From Anisodus tanguticus (taxonomy: Eukaryota > Streptophyta > Magnoliopsida > Solanales > Solanaceae): DNA of 64,000 nucleotides. Shown here piece by piece: positions 32,644 to 44,270 of this stretch. The stretch spans positions 33,192,383 to 33,256,382 of the forward strand of contig CM067546.1 in assembly GCA_034509755.1 (NCBI GenBank). The letters run 5' to 3'. Below the pieces are notes generated by a model. It saw nothing but the letters and a program-made list of their open reading frames with translations. It was not told the DNA's origin and searched no databases. The position numbers were made by a program, and so were the translations under genes. Each line of letters opens with the position of its first letter. Position 1 is the stretch's first letter.

Positions 32644-33732
32644 TGTTGGAAATTTGTCTTTGGCGGGAGTTGCGACCAACCAATTTTAACGGCTTAAACA
32701 CTAGTGTTACGCATGTTGGAGAATCCGGTTCTTCACACATGCATGATCTACTAAGTACGTAGATAACCGCAGGGCCAAGAATCGTCAAATTTCGTTGAGA
32801 AATGAAAGAGATATTGGTCCACGAAGTGAGGTGTTTGAAGCATGGAAAAGTGTGGTTTGGGATCAATTCTCCCTCATCGGTGGAGAAAGAAAGAATTGTT
32901 GTGTTTATAAGACTCAAAATTGGTTTGGGGTTTGGGACCCCAAGGGGTATCCCATGTGTTTAAAGGAGGGAGGACCTAGATGTGCTTCGGTTCGAGGAAA
33001 GCCCACGCGCGCCGCCGCCACCCCGTCCGTTTGGTTCCGGGTTCACGGGCTGTGCTTCTTTTGATATTATCTTTTGGGCCAGAGAACTTTGCCAAATGTA
33101 CAGTTTGGACCAGAATTCTTTCATATGTACAGTTTGGTCCCTGAAGTTTCCAGAAAGTCAGAATTTGGCAGAGAGATCAGAAACGACACAGCACTCAATT
33201 CAGCCATTTATTTTGGCTGAATTACTCCTCCTATAATGGTCAATCTGTTGCATATCTTCACCATTTATTTTGGTGGTATTACTACCTCCATAATGACCAT
33301 TACTTGGCCGAATGACACTTATGGAGCGCTTCTTCAGCCCCTCCTTCTACTATATAAAGACCCCATTGTCACCATTGTTGAGCACACTTTACACTAGACA
33401 AAAAATAGAAAAATGTAATTCTTCTTCCTACAATCTTCCAAGCATCATTTCGTTACTCAAAATTCTTCACGGTAGCACTTGAGTTTCCTTTGCTCAATTG
33501 TTCCATTGCTGTTTTATCTTGTGAGACAATTGTCCAGGACGTATAAAGGATACATACGGGGCAATATTGTCTTAAAGACAGAGTGTCACACTCGACTCAG
33601 CATCCACCAAACAGTTCCAGTTTCTTGTTCAACATCATTGTAATTTCAGTTTGTTGTTGAATTGTAATTTCAGTTCTTGTATTACTTAGCAGTTATTTGT
33701 AATTTCCGTTTCCTGCACCTTTGTAACCAACA
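32644..33732 (+). repeat. solo LTR, copia A/E/F family
   Basis: 1089 bp from TGTTGGAAATTTGTC to CCAACA, flanked by TTATC and TTAGC (a target duplication with one mismatch). It holds the GCGCGCCGCCGCC-type segment (33005-33020), TTTGGTCCCTGAAGTTTC repeats (33080-33150), and the leader module at 33512-33602 with hairpin GAGTG-TCA-CACTC. There is no internal sequence, so it results from LTR-LTR recombination. Confidence 0.88.
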
Positions 33733-34034
33733 TTAGCTCCTTTCAAATTAATGAAAGGCAATCAGGAATTTACGACTTTAGATATGAGTGATCTTGAACT
33801 TTTGACACCCCCACCTCCCCATTCTATAGGCAAACTATTAAGGTAAAGGTTAAAACTTATTAAACTTGAAGTATTGCTCATGGGACAAACAAGTCCAAAA
33901 GTTCAAGACCATGTTAGTAAAAAAAAACACTCTAGTCAATTAGGGTAAAAAAAGGATAATATTGTAAAAAGACATAACAAAAGTGAATAATATGGTTTAT
34001 TATTCTAATTTGATTAGAAATTGAACAAATAAAT
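33733..34034. other. short intergenic DNA between two solo LTRs
   Basis: About 300 bp of AT-rich sequence, nothing recognised. Confidence 0.5.
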
Positions 34035-36062
34035 TGTTATACCCGGTAATTTTGCATCCCGTCGTGTTATTGATAATATTGATGTCTCAGGAAGAGGTAT
34101 GGCTTTACAAAAGGGTAATGAAGGTTTATGGCTTGTTTATGGAAGTGCCAGGGTGTTTAAAAGTTAAACAAATCAAAGAAAAATCATCTCGATAAAATCG
34201 GAAACTGCGGCAATTTGACAGGACAGTTGACGGACTGTCAAACTGCCATAGGGAGCCGTCAAATGCCTGATAATTTCTGATCTCAGGTGGCAGAATGACG
34301 GTCAGGATTGACGGACCATCGATCCCACCGTCAAAGTACGGCGGTGGAGATTTTTTTTGGGTTAAATACGGGTTGGACGTCTCGAACCTCATTTCCCCCC
34401 TAATTTCAGTTCATATACTCTCTCTAAAACCTCTATATCATAGCTTAACATTCCTAGGTCAAATCCAAGTCGGAATACGCGAGATTAACGCAATAATTTC
34501 CGTAGTAATCGCAAGAATTATCGTCTCCGTGTTGAAGAGATTTTGGAAACCCCTGGAATTTGGGGCAAAGTGTTGTTTTGAGAAGATTTGGATATATCGA
34601 GGTAAAATTCACCTTCTTTTATCTATAATTATGGTTTATTGGTGATTCAGAGTAAGTTATGAAAGGATTTTCGTAATCAAAACTCATAGACATGTGAAAT
34701 CATGGGAATATGCTTTGTGGATTGTTTTGCTTGGATTATGAAGTGATATTGATAATTAATTTGATTGTTGATGATATAGAACTAAGAAAGAAAATTCAAA
34801 AGATCGTAAGATCAAATTACCTACATACCTTCGTTAAGGAATCTAAGAACCCTTCATGTTAAGATTGTCGATAAGATACCTAAATGAAGTTTCTTTATGA
34901 AATGTGGATTCGATATTGATAATCGACCCTTTGTTTTCTATAGATAACTATCTGTAAGGACTAAGAGGGCTTATAACGAGATTGTAACTTCAAAGACAAG
35001 GTATGTATGGTTTTATTTCTTCTTTTGGCATGATCTATATAAACAAGATGTAATCGCAATGCTACTCCATAACGATTCCATTACAAATAACCAGAAGCCT
35101 CCGTTTTGATTCATGATTATACAATATTGCTTCCAGAAAGTTTATTCATGATTTGTGAGTTCTATAAAGTCATGTAATGATAATGATATTAGTCTCATAA
35201 TGTTGATCGGAGGTAAAACGATCTTATGTCACTCAGATCGGGGTTGGTAAGCATGATATGTCCTTCAGTTGATCATCATACATATATATAATGCATTTAT
35301 ATTGCCCTCAAAGGCCTATGATGTTATATACGCAGCTTATACATACATGACATTGATGATATTGCCCTTAGAGGCCTATGGCGTCACATATGCAGCTTAT
35401 ATATCCATGACATTGATAATATAACCCATAGAGGCCTACGGTGTTATATTTGTGATTATTATACACATCTATACAGTTTGATGCATTTGTGACATTATGA
35501 GTTTCAGGTTTGGCTCATTGTTGCTTTATTTACTGTTGATTATGCCCTATATATTCGGTACATCTTTCGTTCTGATGTCCCTTCTAGGGCACTGCGTTCA
35601 TGCCCGCAGGTACACATAGATAGAGTGGTGCTCCTCCTCAGTAGGTGATCTGCTCAACTGTGATATTGTCACACCCCTTCTCTCGGAGTTGCAGTACATG
35701 AGTCTTTAGGTGCTGGTTTATATTTGCTACTAGCGTTTTGGGGTATGATGGGGCCCTGTCCCAACCTGTTGATATGTAAATGTTACTCTTACAGGCTTGG
35801 AGACTTATAGATGTTGGTATGTCATGGCCTTGTCGACCCTTTTTGTTATCAGTACACTCATATTGTGGCCTTGTCGGCCTTGACTAGTTGTTCATATGTA
35901 TATATCCTACTGGGACTTTCTGTGCATGTTATCTTTCAATCTTGTCATATATGGGTAATTGGAGGACTTGTCGGCCTGAGTGTCATAATTCAGGGTTCGG
36001 ATACGATAGTGGTATGCTCAGGCCTTCGGGCGTTGGATGCCCCCCAAGGCTGGGGTATGACA
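34035..36062 (+). repeat. solo LTR, Ty3/gypsy
   Basis: 2028 bp from TGTTATACCCGG to GGGTATGACA, flanked by TAAAT and TAAAC (four of five match). The TGTTATACCC start and length of about 2 kb are typical of large plant gypsy LTRs of the Del/Tekay kind. Frames inside are not genes. Confidence 0.8.
35285..35465. repeat. tandem repeat in gypsy LTR
   Basis: Three units of about 62-68 bp, each with ATTGCCC or TAACCC, then GAGGCCTATG, GTTATAT or GTCACAT and ACATGACATTGAT. Confidence 0.75.
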
Positions 36063-36510
36063 TAAACAGACATAATATGTAGGAATCCACGCAGCTTAGC
36101 GAGAAATAGTCAATAAAAGAAAAATATTTATATATATAATAATAGTTAGTTGAGATTAAGTTAGTCATATTAACTAGACCTGTCCATCGGGTCGGGTACC
36201 CGCCTGGCCTGGCCCAAAAAATCAGGGTCAGGGTCATCTTATATTTGACTCGTGAGCCACATGACCCGAAAAAATGGGGACCCGATCAGGGTCAGGGTCG
36301 GGCCAAGTCATAATTTTTTATTCAACTGACTCGGCCCGGCCCGACCCCGACCCACGTGTCTTTTTAATATAATTTATATTATTTTTTATTTTATGAATAT
36401 TAATTTTTTCAGAAATAAATATAAACTTTGGACTAAATTTATTACATTCCGTCGAACTCGCCATACTCCAACTCTATGATTGCTTATACTACTACTGTAC
36501 TACTAGTATT
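36063..36510. other. unassigned segment with GGTCRGG/GGGTC repeats
   Basis: At 36180-36365 it has GACCTGTCCATCGGGTCGGG and many CAGGGTCAGGGTC and CGGCCCGACCC units, resembling ends of plant hAT-type MITEs. No matching opposite terminus is found, so it is left unassigned. Confidence 0.35.
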
Positions 36511-37897
36511 TGTTGGCACTCTATTGTACTTTATAAAGCAGTACGGGAAGTAAATAACTATTACAAGTATTCGAAAGGGTGAACAAATATTCAATATTCA
36601 GAAATTGAATCTTGTTGAACAAATAGGCCAATCTTCAAAACTGCCGCAAGCTTGTTGTGTCTTGAATCTTGATAACCGAAATCAAGAAATAACTAAATCT
36701 GGATGGTTGCAACGTTGTGTGTTGAGTCGAGGGATTGCCCTCTGTCCTTAAGACAAGATTGCCCCGTATATATGCTTTTACGTTAGCGGGCAATAGTCTC
36801 CCAAGATAAAACAACACTTTAATCTCAACGCTACAAAGCCAATAGCTTGAGCCTGGCGAAGAAAACAAATATGAATTGACTTGTTGAAGATATGGAATAG
36901 GAAGGAAGAGTTTCTCTTTACTCTTCTCTTTTGTCTCTGTGTATATAGTGTCTCTGTAATGTATATCTTTTGTATATCACACTATTTTTTATGGTATTTT
37001 CGTGACTGTTTTGTGCTTGAAAACAGTGACTATTTTATGCTGAAAATGTTGTGTATATTGGTATTTTTCTCTTCTGTTTTGCACTATTTTCAGTCTGTTT
37101 TTCTGTGTCTTTTCCGTCACTGAATTGAGCCAAAGGAGGCTCAATATATAACATGGAGGAGGGGTTAAACAACTGCCCAAAACATGGCTGTTAATGGCCA
37201 TTAGGAGGGCATTAAACAGCCAAGTAATGGATGTAAATAGCCATCAAGAGGGGCTGAATTATGGACATGAAGGAGGGTGATAAAGGAGGAGTTAATCAGC
37301 CAAGTAATGGCTGATTAATGCCTCAAAAAACAGTCCCAACGGTAGGCAGAAAGTTTTCTCGCCTTCCGTCACCTTCCCGTAAACTCTGGGGACCAAACTG
37401 TAAATATTGAAACTTCAGGGACCAAACTGTACATTTGGCAGAGTTCTCTGGTCCAAAAAGATAATATCAGAAAATCCCCACAGCCCACGACCCAAAATAG
37501 GACCGGACGGGACAGGCGGGCGGCGGCGGCGCGCGTGTGGGCTTAGCCATAAACCCAATCACATCTAGGTCTTCCCTCCTTTAAACACATGGGATACCCC
37601 TTGTGGTCCCAAACCCTTTACCAATTTGAGACTTATATAGAGAGCAATTCTTCTTATTCCCACCGATGTGGTAGATTTGTCTCACACCACATTTCCATGC
37701 CTCAAACACCTTACTTCGTGGACCAATATCTCTTTCATTTCTCAACGAAATTTGACGATTCTTAGCCCTACGGTCATCTACTCACTTCGTAGATCATGCA
37801 TGTGAAAAGAGACAAAGCCTCCAACATGCGGAACACTAGTGTTTAATTTATCAAATATGGGTGGACGCATCTCCCCGCCAAAGACAAATTTCCAACA
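36511..37897 (-). repeat. solo LTR, copia A/E/F family
   Basis: 1387 bp, minus strand, from TGTTGGAAATTTGTC (37897 end) to ACCAACA-type CCAACA (36511 end; plus strand TGTTGGCACTC). Perfect 5-bp target duplication GTATT at 36506-36510 and 37898-37902. Leader module at 36721-36812, with second hairpin GAGGG-CAAT-CCCTC. The GC-rich segment GGCGGCGGCGGCGCGCGTG lies near 37517-37535. Confidence 0.92.
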
Positions 37898-37902
37898 GTA
37901 TT

Positions 37903-38205
37903 AACACATCTACTTTAGCTCCAATATTTGTTAGGGGGTCTTTTAGTTTTTCCATAGATTTATACGCTAATAAAAAGATAGAAAACAACTTGTACTCGAA
38001 AAAGAATTTACTAGTGAAATAGCTAAACAAGTTTAATGGAGCAATATAAACAGTTAAGATTTATATTGGCGACCCCAATTTGTTACTAGGTAAAAGTGAG
38101 TGAATATGTCGATGTTGTAATTGTAAGTCCTAGAAGCTAGACAAAAGTGTAAATATCATTATTATTTACAGTAGTATCCCTTCGGAGAAAAATATTTTCC
38201 CGAAG
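37903..38205. other. intergenic DNA
   Basis: No recognised feature. Confidence 0.5.
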
Positions 38206-38420
38206 AGTTGCGGCTCCAATTCCCCCAAATTGCGGCTGCTGGTCTGCTCCCAACTTTTTCCCCCTATTCTCCTTTTTATATCCTTTTTGTTCTTAATTGG
38301 CTCCTTTTTCTTTTTTGTTTTCTCTTAAATTTCTTTTCCTTTGTTTATCTTCTTTTTTTTGTCCCTTTTTTTTTTGTCTTTTCTCTTTTTTTTAAGATAA
38401 AAAATACAAAAACTAAAATA
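38206..38420. repeat. pyrimidine-rich arm left of the palindrome array
   Basis: T/C-rich stretch (CAACTTTTTCCCCC, TTAATTGGCTCCTTTTTCTT). Its reverse complement resembles the purine-rich arm at 40080-40430 (for example GGAAAAAGTTG and AAAAAGAGGCAATTAA). Confidence 0.5.
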
Positions 38421-38725
38421 CAACTAATTATTTAGATTAATAAAAATATAAAAAAATTAAATAATTAGACTACAACAAGAAATAATATAAGAAATATATT
38501 AAAGTCATTAACTTATTTATTAAAATTTAAATTAATAGATATATATACTTTTATAAATCTTTTCTCTTTTGCAAATGAAACAAACATTATATCTAAAATA
38601 TTACTTATTTTTTTAAAAACTATAACTTGCTAAAAATGATATAAAAATAAAATTTTCAACATATAAGCTTAAATTGTATTTGTTGTATTTTCATATATTT
38701 TGTTTTGAAAAAATGAACATGTCCT

Positions 38726-39960
38726 TTATGATACCATGTAAGTATATGATACATACTACATTGGTATCATAAAAGATTAAGAAGTTTTTTTAAGGGATGA
38801 ATCGGTCCTTTATGATACATTGGTCTATATGATATATACCATATGGGTATCATAGATAACAAAGAAGTATTTTTTTTAGTGTTTAAGGAATGAACTAGTC
38901 TCTATGATGTCATCTCAGTACATTATTATACCACGATGGTATTATCGAGGACTAGAGACTTTTATTCAAGGACTTCAGCAGTCCTCTATGATACCACCTC
39001 AGTATATTTTTTATAACATGATGGTATCATGGAGGACTGTTGAAGAGTGTTTCATTGAAGGATTGCAGCAGTCTTGCATGATACCTTCTCAATATATTTT
39101 TATATCATGACGATATCATAGAGGACTAAAGACTTTATTCAAGGACTTCAACAGTTCTTCATGATACCATCATGATATATGATATATGTCATGTGAGAAT
39201 CATAAAGGACTGATGAGTTTTTTCTTGCAGTAATGAATCAGTCTTTTATGATACCTTATCAGTATATGATATATACCATGTGAGTATCATAGAGGACTGT
39301 GAAGTGTTTTTTAATTTTTAAGAAATGAACTAGTCTCTATGATACCATGGCAGTATATAATATATACCATGTGGTGTCATAGATGACTGAGTTTTTCATT
39401 GAAGGACTGCAGCAGTCATGCATGATACCATTTGCGTAGATTTATATATCATAATGGTATCATGAAGGACTCTCTTTGAATAACTGAAACAGTCATTCAT
39501 GATATCATCTCAGTATATGATATATATCATGATGGTATCATGCAAGACTGCTGACACATGTGAAGGACTTAAGAAGTCCTCCATGATATCATCTCAGTAT
39601 ATTTTTATACCATGATGGTATCATGGAGGATTGAGGATTGTTGTATTCAATGACTTCAATAATCCTTCATGATATCATCTGAGTATATGATACACCATGT
39701 AGGTATCCAATAGAATTGAGTAGTATTTTTTTAACGAATGAATCAACATTTTATGATACATTGTCAATATATGATATATATCATGTGTGTATCAGAAAGA
39801 ATTGAGTTATGTTTTTCTTGAAGGACTGAATCAGTCATCTATGATACTCTGTCAGTATATGATATATATCAGGTTCGTATCATAGAGGACTAATTTTTTT
39901 AAGAAATGAACGTCAGTCCTGTGTGATACCATGTAGGTATCATAGTATATTGCAACAATG
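38726..39960. repeat. tandem array of palindromic units, about 86-bp period
   Basis: About 15 units. Each has ATGATACCAT (or close) followed some 30 bp later by its reverse complement ATGGTATCAT. Starts lie near 38728, 38811, 38903, 38987, 39077, 39161, 39247, 39338, 39418, 39497, 39580, 39666, 39752, 39838 and 39924, with the last five exactly 86 bp apart. In good units the arms extend to AGTCCTC(T/C)ATGATACCA and TGGTATCAT(A/G)GAGGACT. Transcripts of either strand would form a row of hairpins. No coding capacity. Confidence 0.9.
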
Positions 39961-40020
39961 TACTTAAACTGCTATTGAAAAAGGAACAAGTAATATATAA
40001 ATAAATAAAGAAAAAAAAGA

Positions 40021-40440
40021 GAGAAATTAGAATTAAATATAGATTTAGATTATGGTGAAAAATAAAATAAAATATAGTATGAAAAATATAAAGAACAAAA
40101 AAGTAGGAAAAAGTTGAGGAGAAAAAAAAGAATAAAAGAAAGAACAGAAGATAAGAAGTAGAGAAATAAAAAAGAAAAGAAGAAAAAAGAGGCAATTAAA
40201 TATAAAATAAGAAATAAAGAATTAAAAAAAGAAAGAAAATAAAAAAAAATGAAAGAAGCTAGAATTAAATATGGAATTAGATTATGGTGAAAAAAAGAAA
40301 ATAAAGAATACTATGATTTGGAAAAAAAACAAAAAAGAAGAAAAAAATGAGAGAAAATAGGAGAAAAGAAGAAAAGAAGTAGACAAATAAAAAAGAAAGG
40401 AAGAAAAAAGAGACAATTACCTACAAAAACTACAAGGGCT
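40021..40440. repeat. purine-rich tandem duplication, 232-bp period
   Basis: Two copies starting AGAATTAAATATRGA near 40029 and 40261, each followed by TTAGATTATGGTGAAAA and an A/G-rich tail ending in AAAAGAGRCAATTA. Strong purine strand bias. Confidence 0.75.
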
Positions 40441-40467
40441 ACTTAGGGTAAACAACTTTTTTTTTCT

Positions 40468-40491
40468 GGGGGGGGGGGGGGGGGGGGGGGG
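40468..40491. repeat. poly-G run
   Basis: Twenty-four consecutive G preceded by nine T. Length may be an assembly estimate. Confidence 0.9.
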
Positions 40492-40810
40492 ATGAAAAGG
40501 AGGCTAGAGGCACGTAATTAGTTTGTTTTAGGAAATATAAGTGTAGTTTTCACTATTTTTAATGCATAGTTTCACACCAAACTATATATGAGGAACCACT
40601 ATAAGAAAATGAATTAGCAATAATCCTTCTTTGGCTAGTCACAGGATTCACTTTTAAATGTTCAATAATTAAGTTTCTATATTAAGCAAAGTAAGAGCTA
40701 AATTACGGCAACTATAATGACCTAATCAAGGCTTTAGTAGTTCAAAATAATGGACCTTTCAGTAGGCTTTAAACAACCTCTGTGCGCCACTTTTAGAAAT
40801 GAACCTTGTC

Positions 40811-41053
40811 AGTCCCCGGGCATAGCTGGATGGCAAAGGAGTTGAAGGCCTGCAATGTGGGTTTGAACTCTGGTGGGAGCAATTTGCTCTCTTCTGGGGT
40901 AGGATCTTGTAGGTGATATTAGTTGCACTGTTCTCAGAACCTGGTCATTCAGGCACATCCCGCGATTTACTGGTAGCAGTGCTGAGGGATCGGGACTACT
41001 ATCTTCAGGAATAGTCTAGCGTAAGTCGGAAAGTTGAATATATAAAAAAAAAT
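40811..41053 (+). mobile_element. tRNA-derived SINE with target duplication
   Basis: A-box-like TAGCTGGATGGCAAAGG near 40823, B-box-like GGGTTTGAACTC near 40860, and a 3' end CGTAAGTCGGAAAGTTGAAT then TATAAAAAAAAAT. Flanked by AACCTTGTC at 40802-40810 and 41054-41062, a perfect 9-bp target duplication. The block at 31470-31620 lacks this insertion. Confidence 0.85.
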
Positions 41054-41093
41054 AACCTTGTCTTAGCTAAATGGCCTACTTTAGATTCAATTT

Positions 41094-41643
41094 TTGCACA
41101 AATTTTCTTCATATGGACTGGTCTTTAATTTTTGCTCCTCAAATATGTGGTTTTTAATTATAGTCCCTAATTTTCATTTAATAAAAATTTATAGATTAAA
41201 ATATTTGTATTCGCACGTATACAAAATCAGAGATTCGGGTTCGAATTTCAACTCAGTAAAAAAAATAAACAATTTTGAAAGACAAATGTTTCACAAAAGT
41301 AATGCCTTAAGGCATAACTTGTAGTTCTAGGTTATGACATAACTTAAGACAAAGGTTTTGCCTTAAAGGCATAACTTCTTTAGTTCTGGTTTCGAACCCC
41401 AACTCGGTAAAAAAAATTCGTAAGGAAATGCCTTAAGGTATAACTTTTGTACAACTTATCCGAATAGGCATAGTTTGCTATGAAACTTTGTCTTGCAATT
41501 TTATTTTTTTTTGACTTTATTGAGGTTCGAACCCAAAACCTAAGAGACATTTTCATCTATTTTTTTAGGTGAAGGATAAAATTAAAGAACAATAATTTGA
41601 GGAGATAAAATTAAAGACCCCCGAAATAGGGACATTTGTGCGA
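41094..41643. mobile_element. TIR element (GCACAAAT...GGTCTTTAATTTT type)
   Basis: The left arm TGCACAAATTTTCTTC then GGTCTTTAATTTTTG mirrors the right arm AAAATTAAAGACC then GACATTTGTGCG. Inside are smaller inverted units GCCTTAAGGCATAACTT repeated with variation. The duplicate at 31470-31620 lacks the segment. No transposase, so non-autonomous. Confidence 0.55.
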
Positions 41644-42069
41644 CCTTTTATGTTTGAAGCCCGTAAACATTCAACCTTGGCATTTCTTTTGAGTTTGTAA
41701 TTATTATTTTTTGAAGATTTTTAGATACAGATTTTTTTTTTAAAAAGTTTGAAAAGGGGGTTAAAAAGTGATAATTTGGAACAGTACAAAAAATATGGAT
41801 AACTTGCGGAAATCATATCTTTTAAGAGCTTTTAACCATCATTAGCTACATTTTATATATTTACATTTCATAGCTAGTTTAGAATAATTCATTGTATTTG
41901 AGTGTATTTGAATACAATGTTCAGTGTATCCAACCTTATTTGATGTCGCGTGTAATTGAATGTATTTGAATACATGCAACCTTAATTTTTTTGAATACAT
42001 ATGTAAAAAATTGATTGTATTCCAGTGCATTTAAATACACGACGGGGTTGTATATTTTAGTGTATTTAT

Positions 42070-43604
42070 TGTTGGTGTACTCTATTGTACTTTATAAAGC
42101 AGTACGGGAAGTAATAACTATTACAAATGTTCGAAAGGATAAGTAAATGGTCAATCTTCAAAACTGTCGCAAGTGTGTTGTGTCTTGAATCTTGATCACC
42201 TTGCAAAGCCAATGTTGAGAACTGCCGCAAGCTTGTTGTGTCTTGAATCTTGATATCCTAAAATCAAGAAACAACTAAATCTGGATGGTTACAACGTTGT
42301 GTGTTGAGTCGAGGATAGCCCTCTATCCTTAAGACAAGATTGCCCCGTATATATGCTTTTACGTTAACAGGCAATAGTCTCCCAAGATAAAACAACACTT
42401 TAATCTCAACACTACAAAGCCAATAGGTTGAGCCTGTCGAAGAAAACAAATATGACTCGACTTGTTTGAAGATATGGAATAGGAAGGAAGAGTTTCTCAA
42501 TACTCTTCTCTTTTGTCTCTGTGTATATAGTGTGTCTCTCGTAGTGTATATTTTGTGTATACGTGAGGGTTTGGTCACCGTTTTTGACTGATTTTCAGCC
42601 ATCGTTTCGAGCAATTTTTGCTCACCGTTTTGTGCTCTTTTGTGACCGAAAAACGCTTATTTGTTGTATTGCTGTGTTATTCCCGTCTGTTTTCAGCTGT
42701 TTTTGTCTATTTTTCTGCCTGTTTTCTGGCTAGTTTTCTGCTCCTGTTTTGAGCCAAATGAAGCTCAATTTATAGCATGAGGAGAGGCTGTCCAACAGCT
42801 GAAAAACAAGGCTGTAATGGCCCTTAAAGGAGGGATGTAATGGCAGGTTTTAATGCCATGAATGAGGTGCTCAATTGCCCAACTAATAGGGCTGTTAATA
42901 GAGGAGTTAATCAGCCAAGTAATGGCTGATTAATGCCTCAAAAAACAGTCCCAACGGTAGGCTTTCTGCCTTCCGTCACCTTCCCATAAACTCTGGGGAC
43001 CAAATTGTAAATATTGAAACTTCAGGGACCAAACTATACATATGAAAGAATTCTAGTCCAAACTGTACATATGAAACTTCAGGGATCAAACTGTACATCT
43101 GGCAGAGTTCTCTGGTCCAAAAAGATAATATCAGAAAGTCCCCACGAGCCCCACGACCACGACCCACGACCCACGACCGGAAACCCGAAACCCGAGCCCG
43201 AGCCCGAGATCGGACAGGACGGGCGGGCGGCGGCGGCGCGCGTGTGGGCTTAGCCATGAACCCATGCACATCTAGGTCTTCCCTCCTTTAAACACATGGG
43301 ATACCCCTTGGGGTCCCAAACCCTTTACCAATTTGAGACATATATAGAGAGCAATTCTTCCTATTCCCACCGATGTGGTAGATTTGTCCCACACCACATT
43401 TCCATGCCTTAAACACCTTACTTCGTGGACCAATATCTCTTTCATTTATCAACGAAATTAGACGATTCTTGGCCCTACGGTCATCTACTCACTTCGTAGA
43501 TCATGCATGTGTGAAGAGACAAGGTCTCCAACATGCGGAACACTAGTGTTTAATTCATCAAAGATGGGTGGACGCATCTCCCCGCCAAAGGCTAATTTCC
43601 AACA
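42070..43604 (-). repeat. 3' LTR of element E
   Basis: 1535 bp. On the minus strand it runs TGTTGGAAATTAGCC to CACCAACA. It has repeats of about 30 bp with TTTGGTCCCTGAAGTTTCAT (42990-43115), a CCCGAG/GACCCAC minisatellite (43150-43210), GGCGGCGGCGGCGCGC (43226-43241), and the leader module at 42303-42390 with GAGG-GCTAT-CCTC. Confidence 0.92.
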
Positions 43605-44270
43605 ATCCCCTCTATGAAAGAGAGATTGTGGCGCACACACAAGGTGCCTACATTTCAGCAATTTTTCAGCGAAAAGATATTGCATCAGGAGCGGTAGCTT
43701 TCGCTTTGAACCTTCCCTAGTTGAATACCATCGGACTTACTTACTGCGCGGTGAACGTGATGTCTTGAACCGTCAGTGTTTAGTGTAAGCCAAGACAACG
43801 ATATCAACACAATAACTCTTCTTATTCATTTTCCTTCTTACGTTTCTGTCCGTTGTGGCCATGGACACACTTGGATTCTTAAGTGCGTTCATTTGAGGCG
43901 GCCATCCTCGCACTTAAATAGGTGATCTCCTACAAGGTATCCTGCTATACCCCACTTCACAAGTGTTAGGAATCATTAAAAGTTTCCCCAACCTTAACCT
44001 CAACAGTTTGAGGATCATTAAAGGTTTGGAAGCTTAACCTTTACCCCCATGCGGTAGCACTTTAATGTCTATCACGGGAATGACTTTGGATTCATGTTTC
44101 CGTACAGAAATCATCATCCGAAGTGCTTCTTGCTTCCACCAAAGCGCTCAACTGAATCTTTTGCCGCTTAGTTTTCCCATTGAACCAAATTCTTGGGATC
44201 TCCAATCAGTATGGTTGGGTTTCCACCGCAAAGGTTCGTATTGTTTGGGTTTTACGCCCATTCCCCTAGA
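43605..44270 (-). other. conserved 3' non-coding region, element E
   Basis: Reverse complement of the regions at 11221-11860 (A) and 57952-58570 (F). On the minus strand it ends ATAGAGGGGAT next to the LTR, the polypurine tract. Confidence 0.7.

Noticed and set aside
36180..36365. hAT-type MITE
   Set aside because: GGGTCGGG-rich end seen but no inverted partner end or 8-bp duplication found.
38726..39960. CRISPR-like array
   Set aside because: Repeats are palindromic, diverged, without unique spacers, in plant nuclear DNA. It is a tandem repeat.
43014..43253. Open frames across the GC-rich LTR repeats of element E
   Set aside because: Repeat-driven frames; they change with minisatellite length between sister LTRs.
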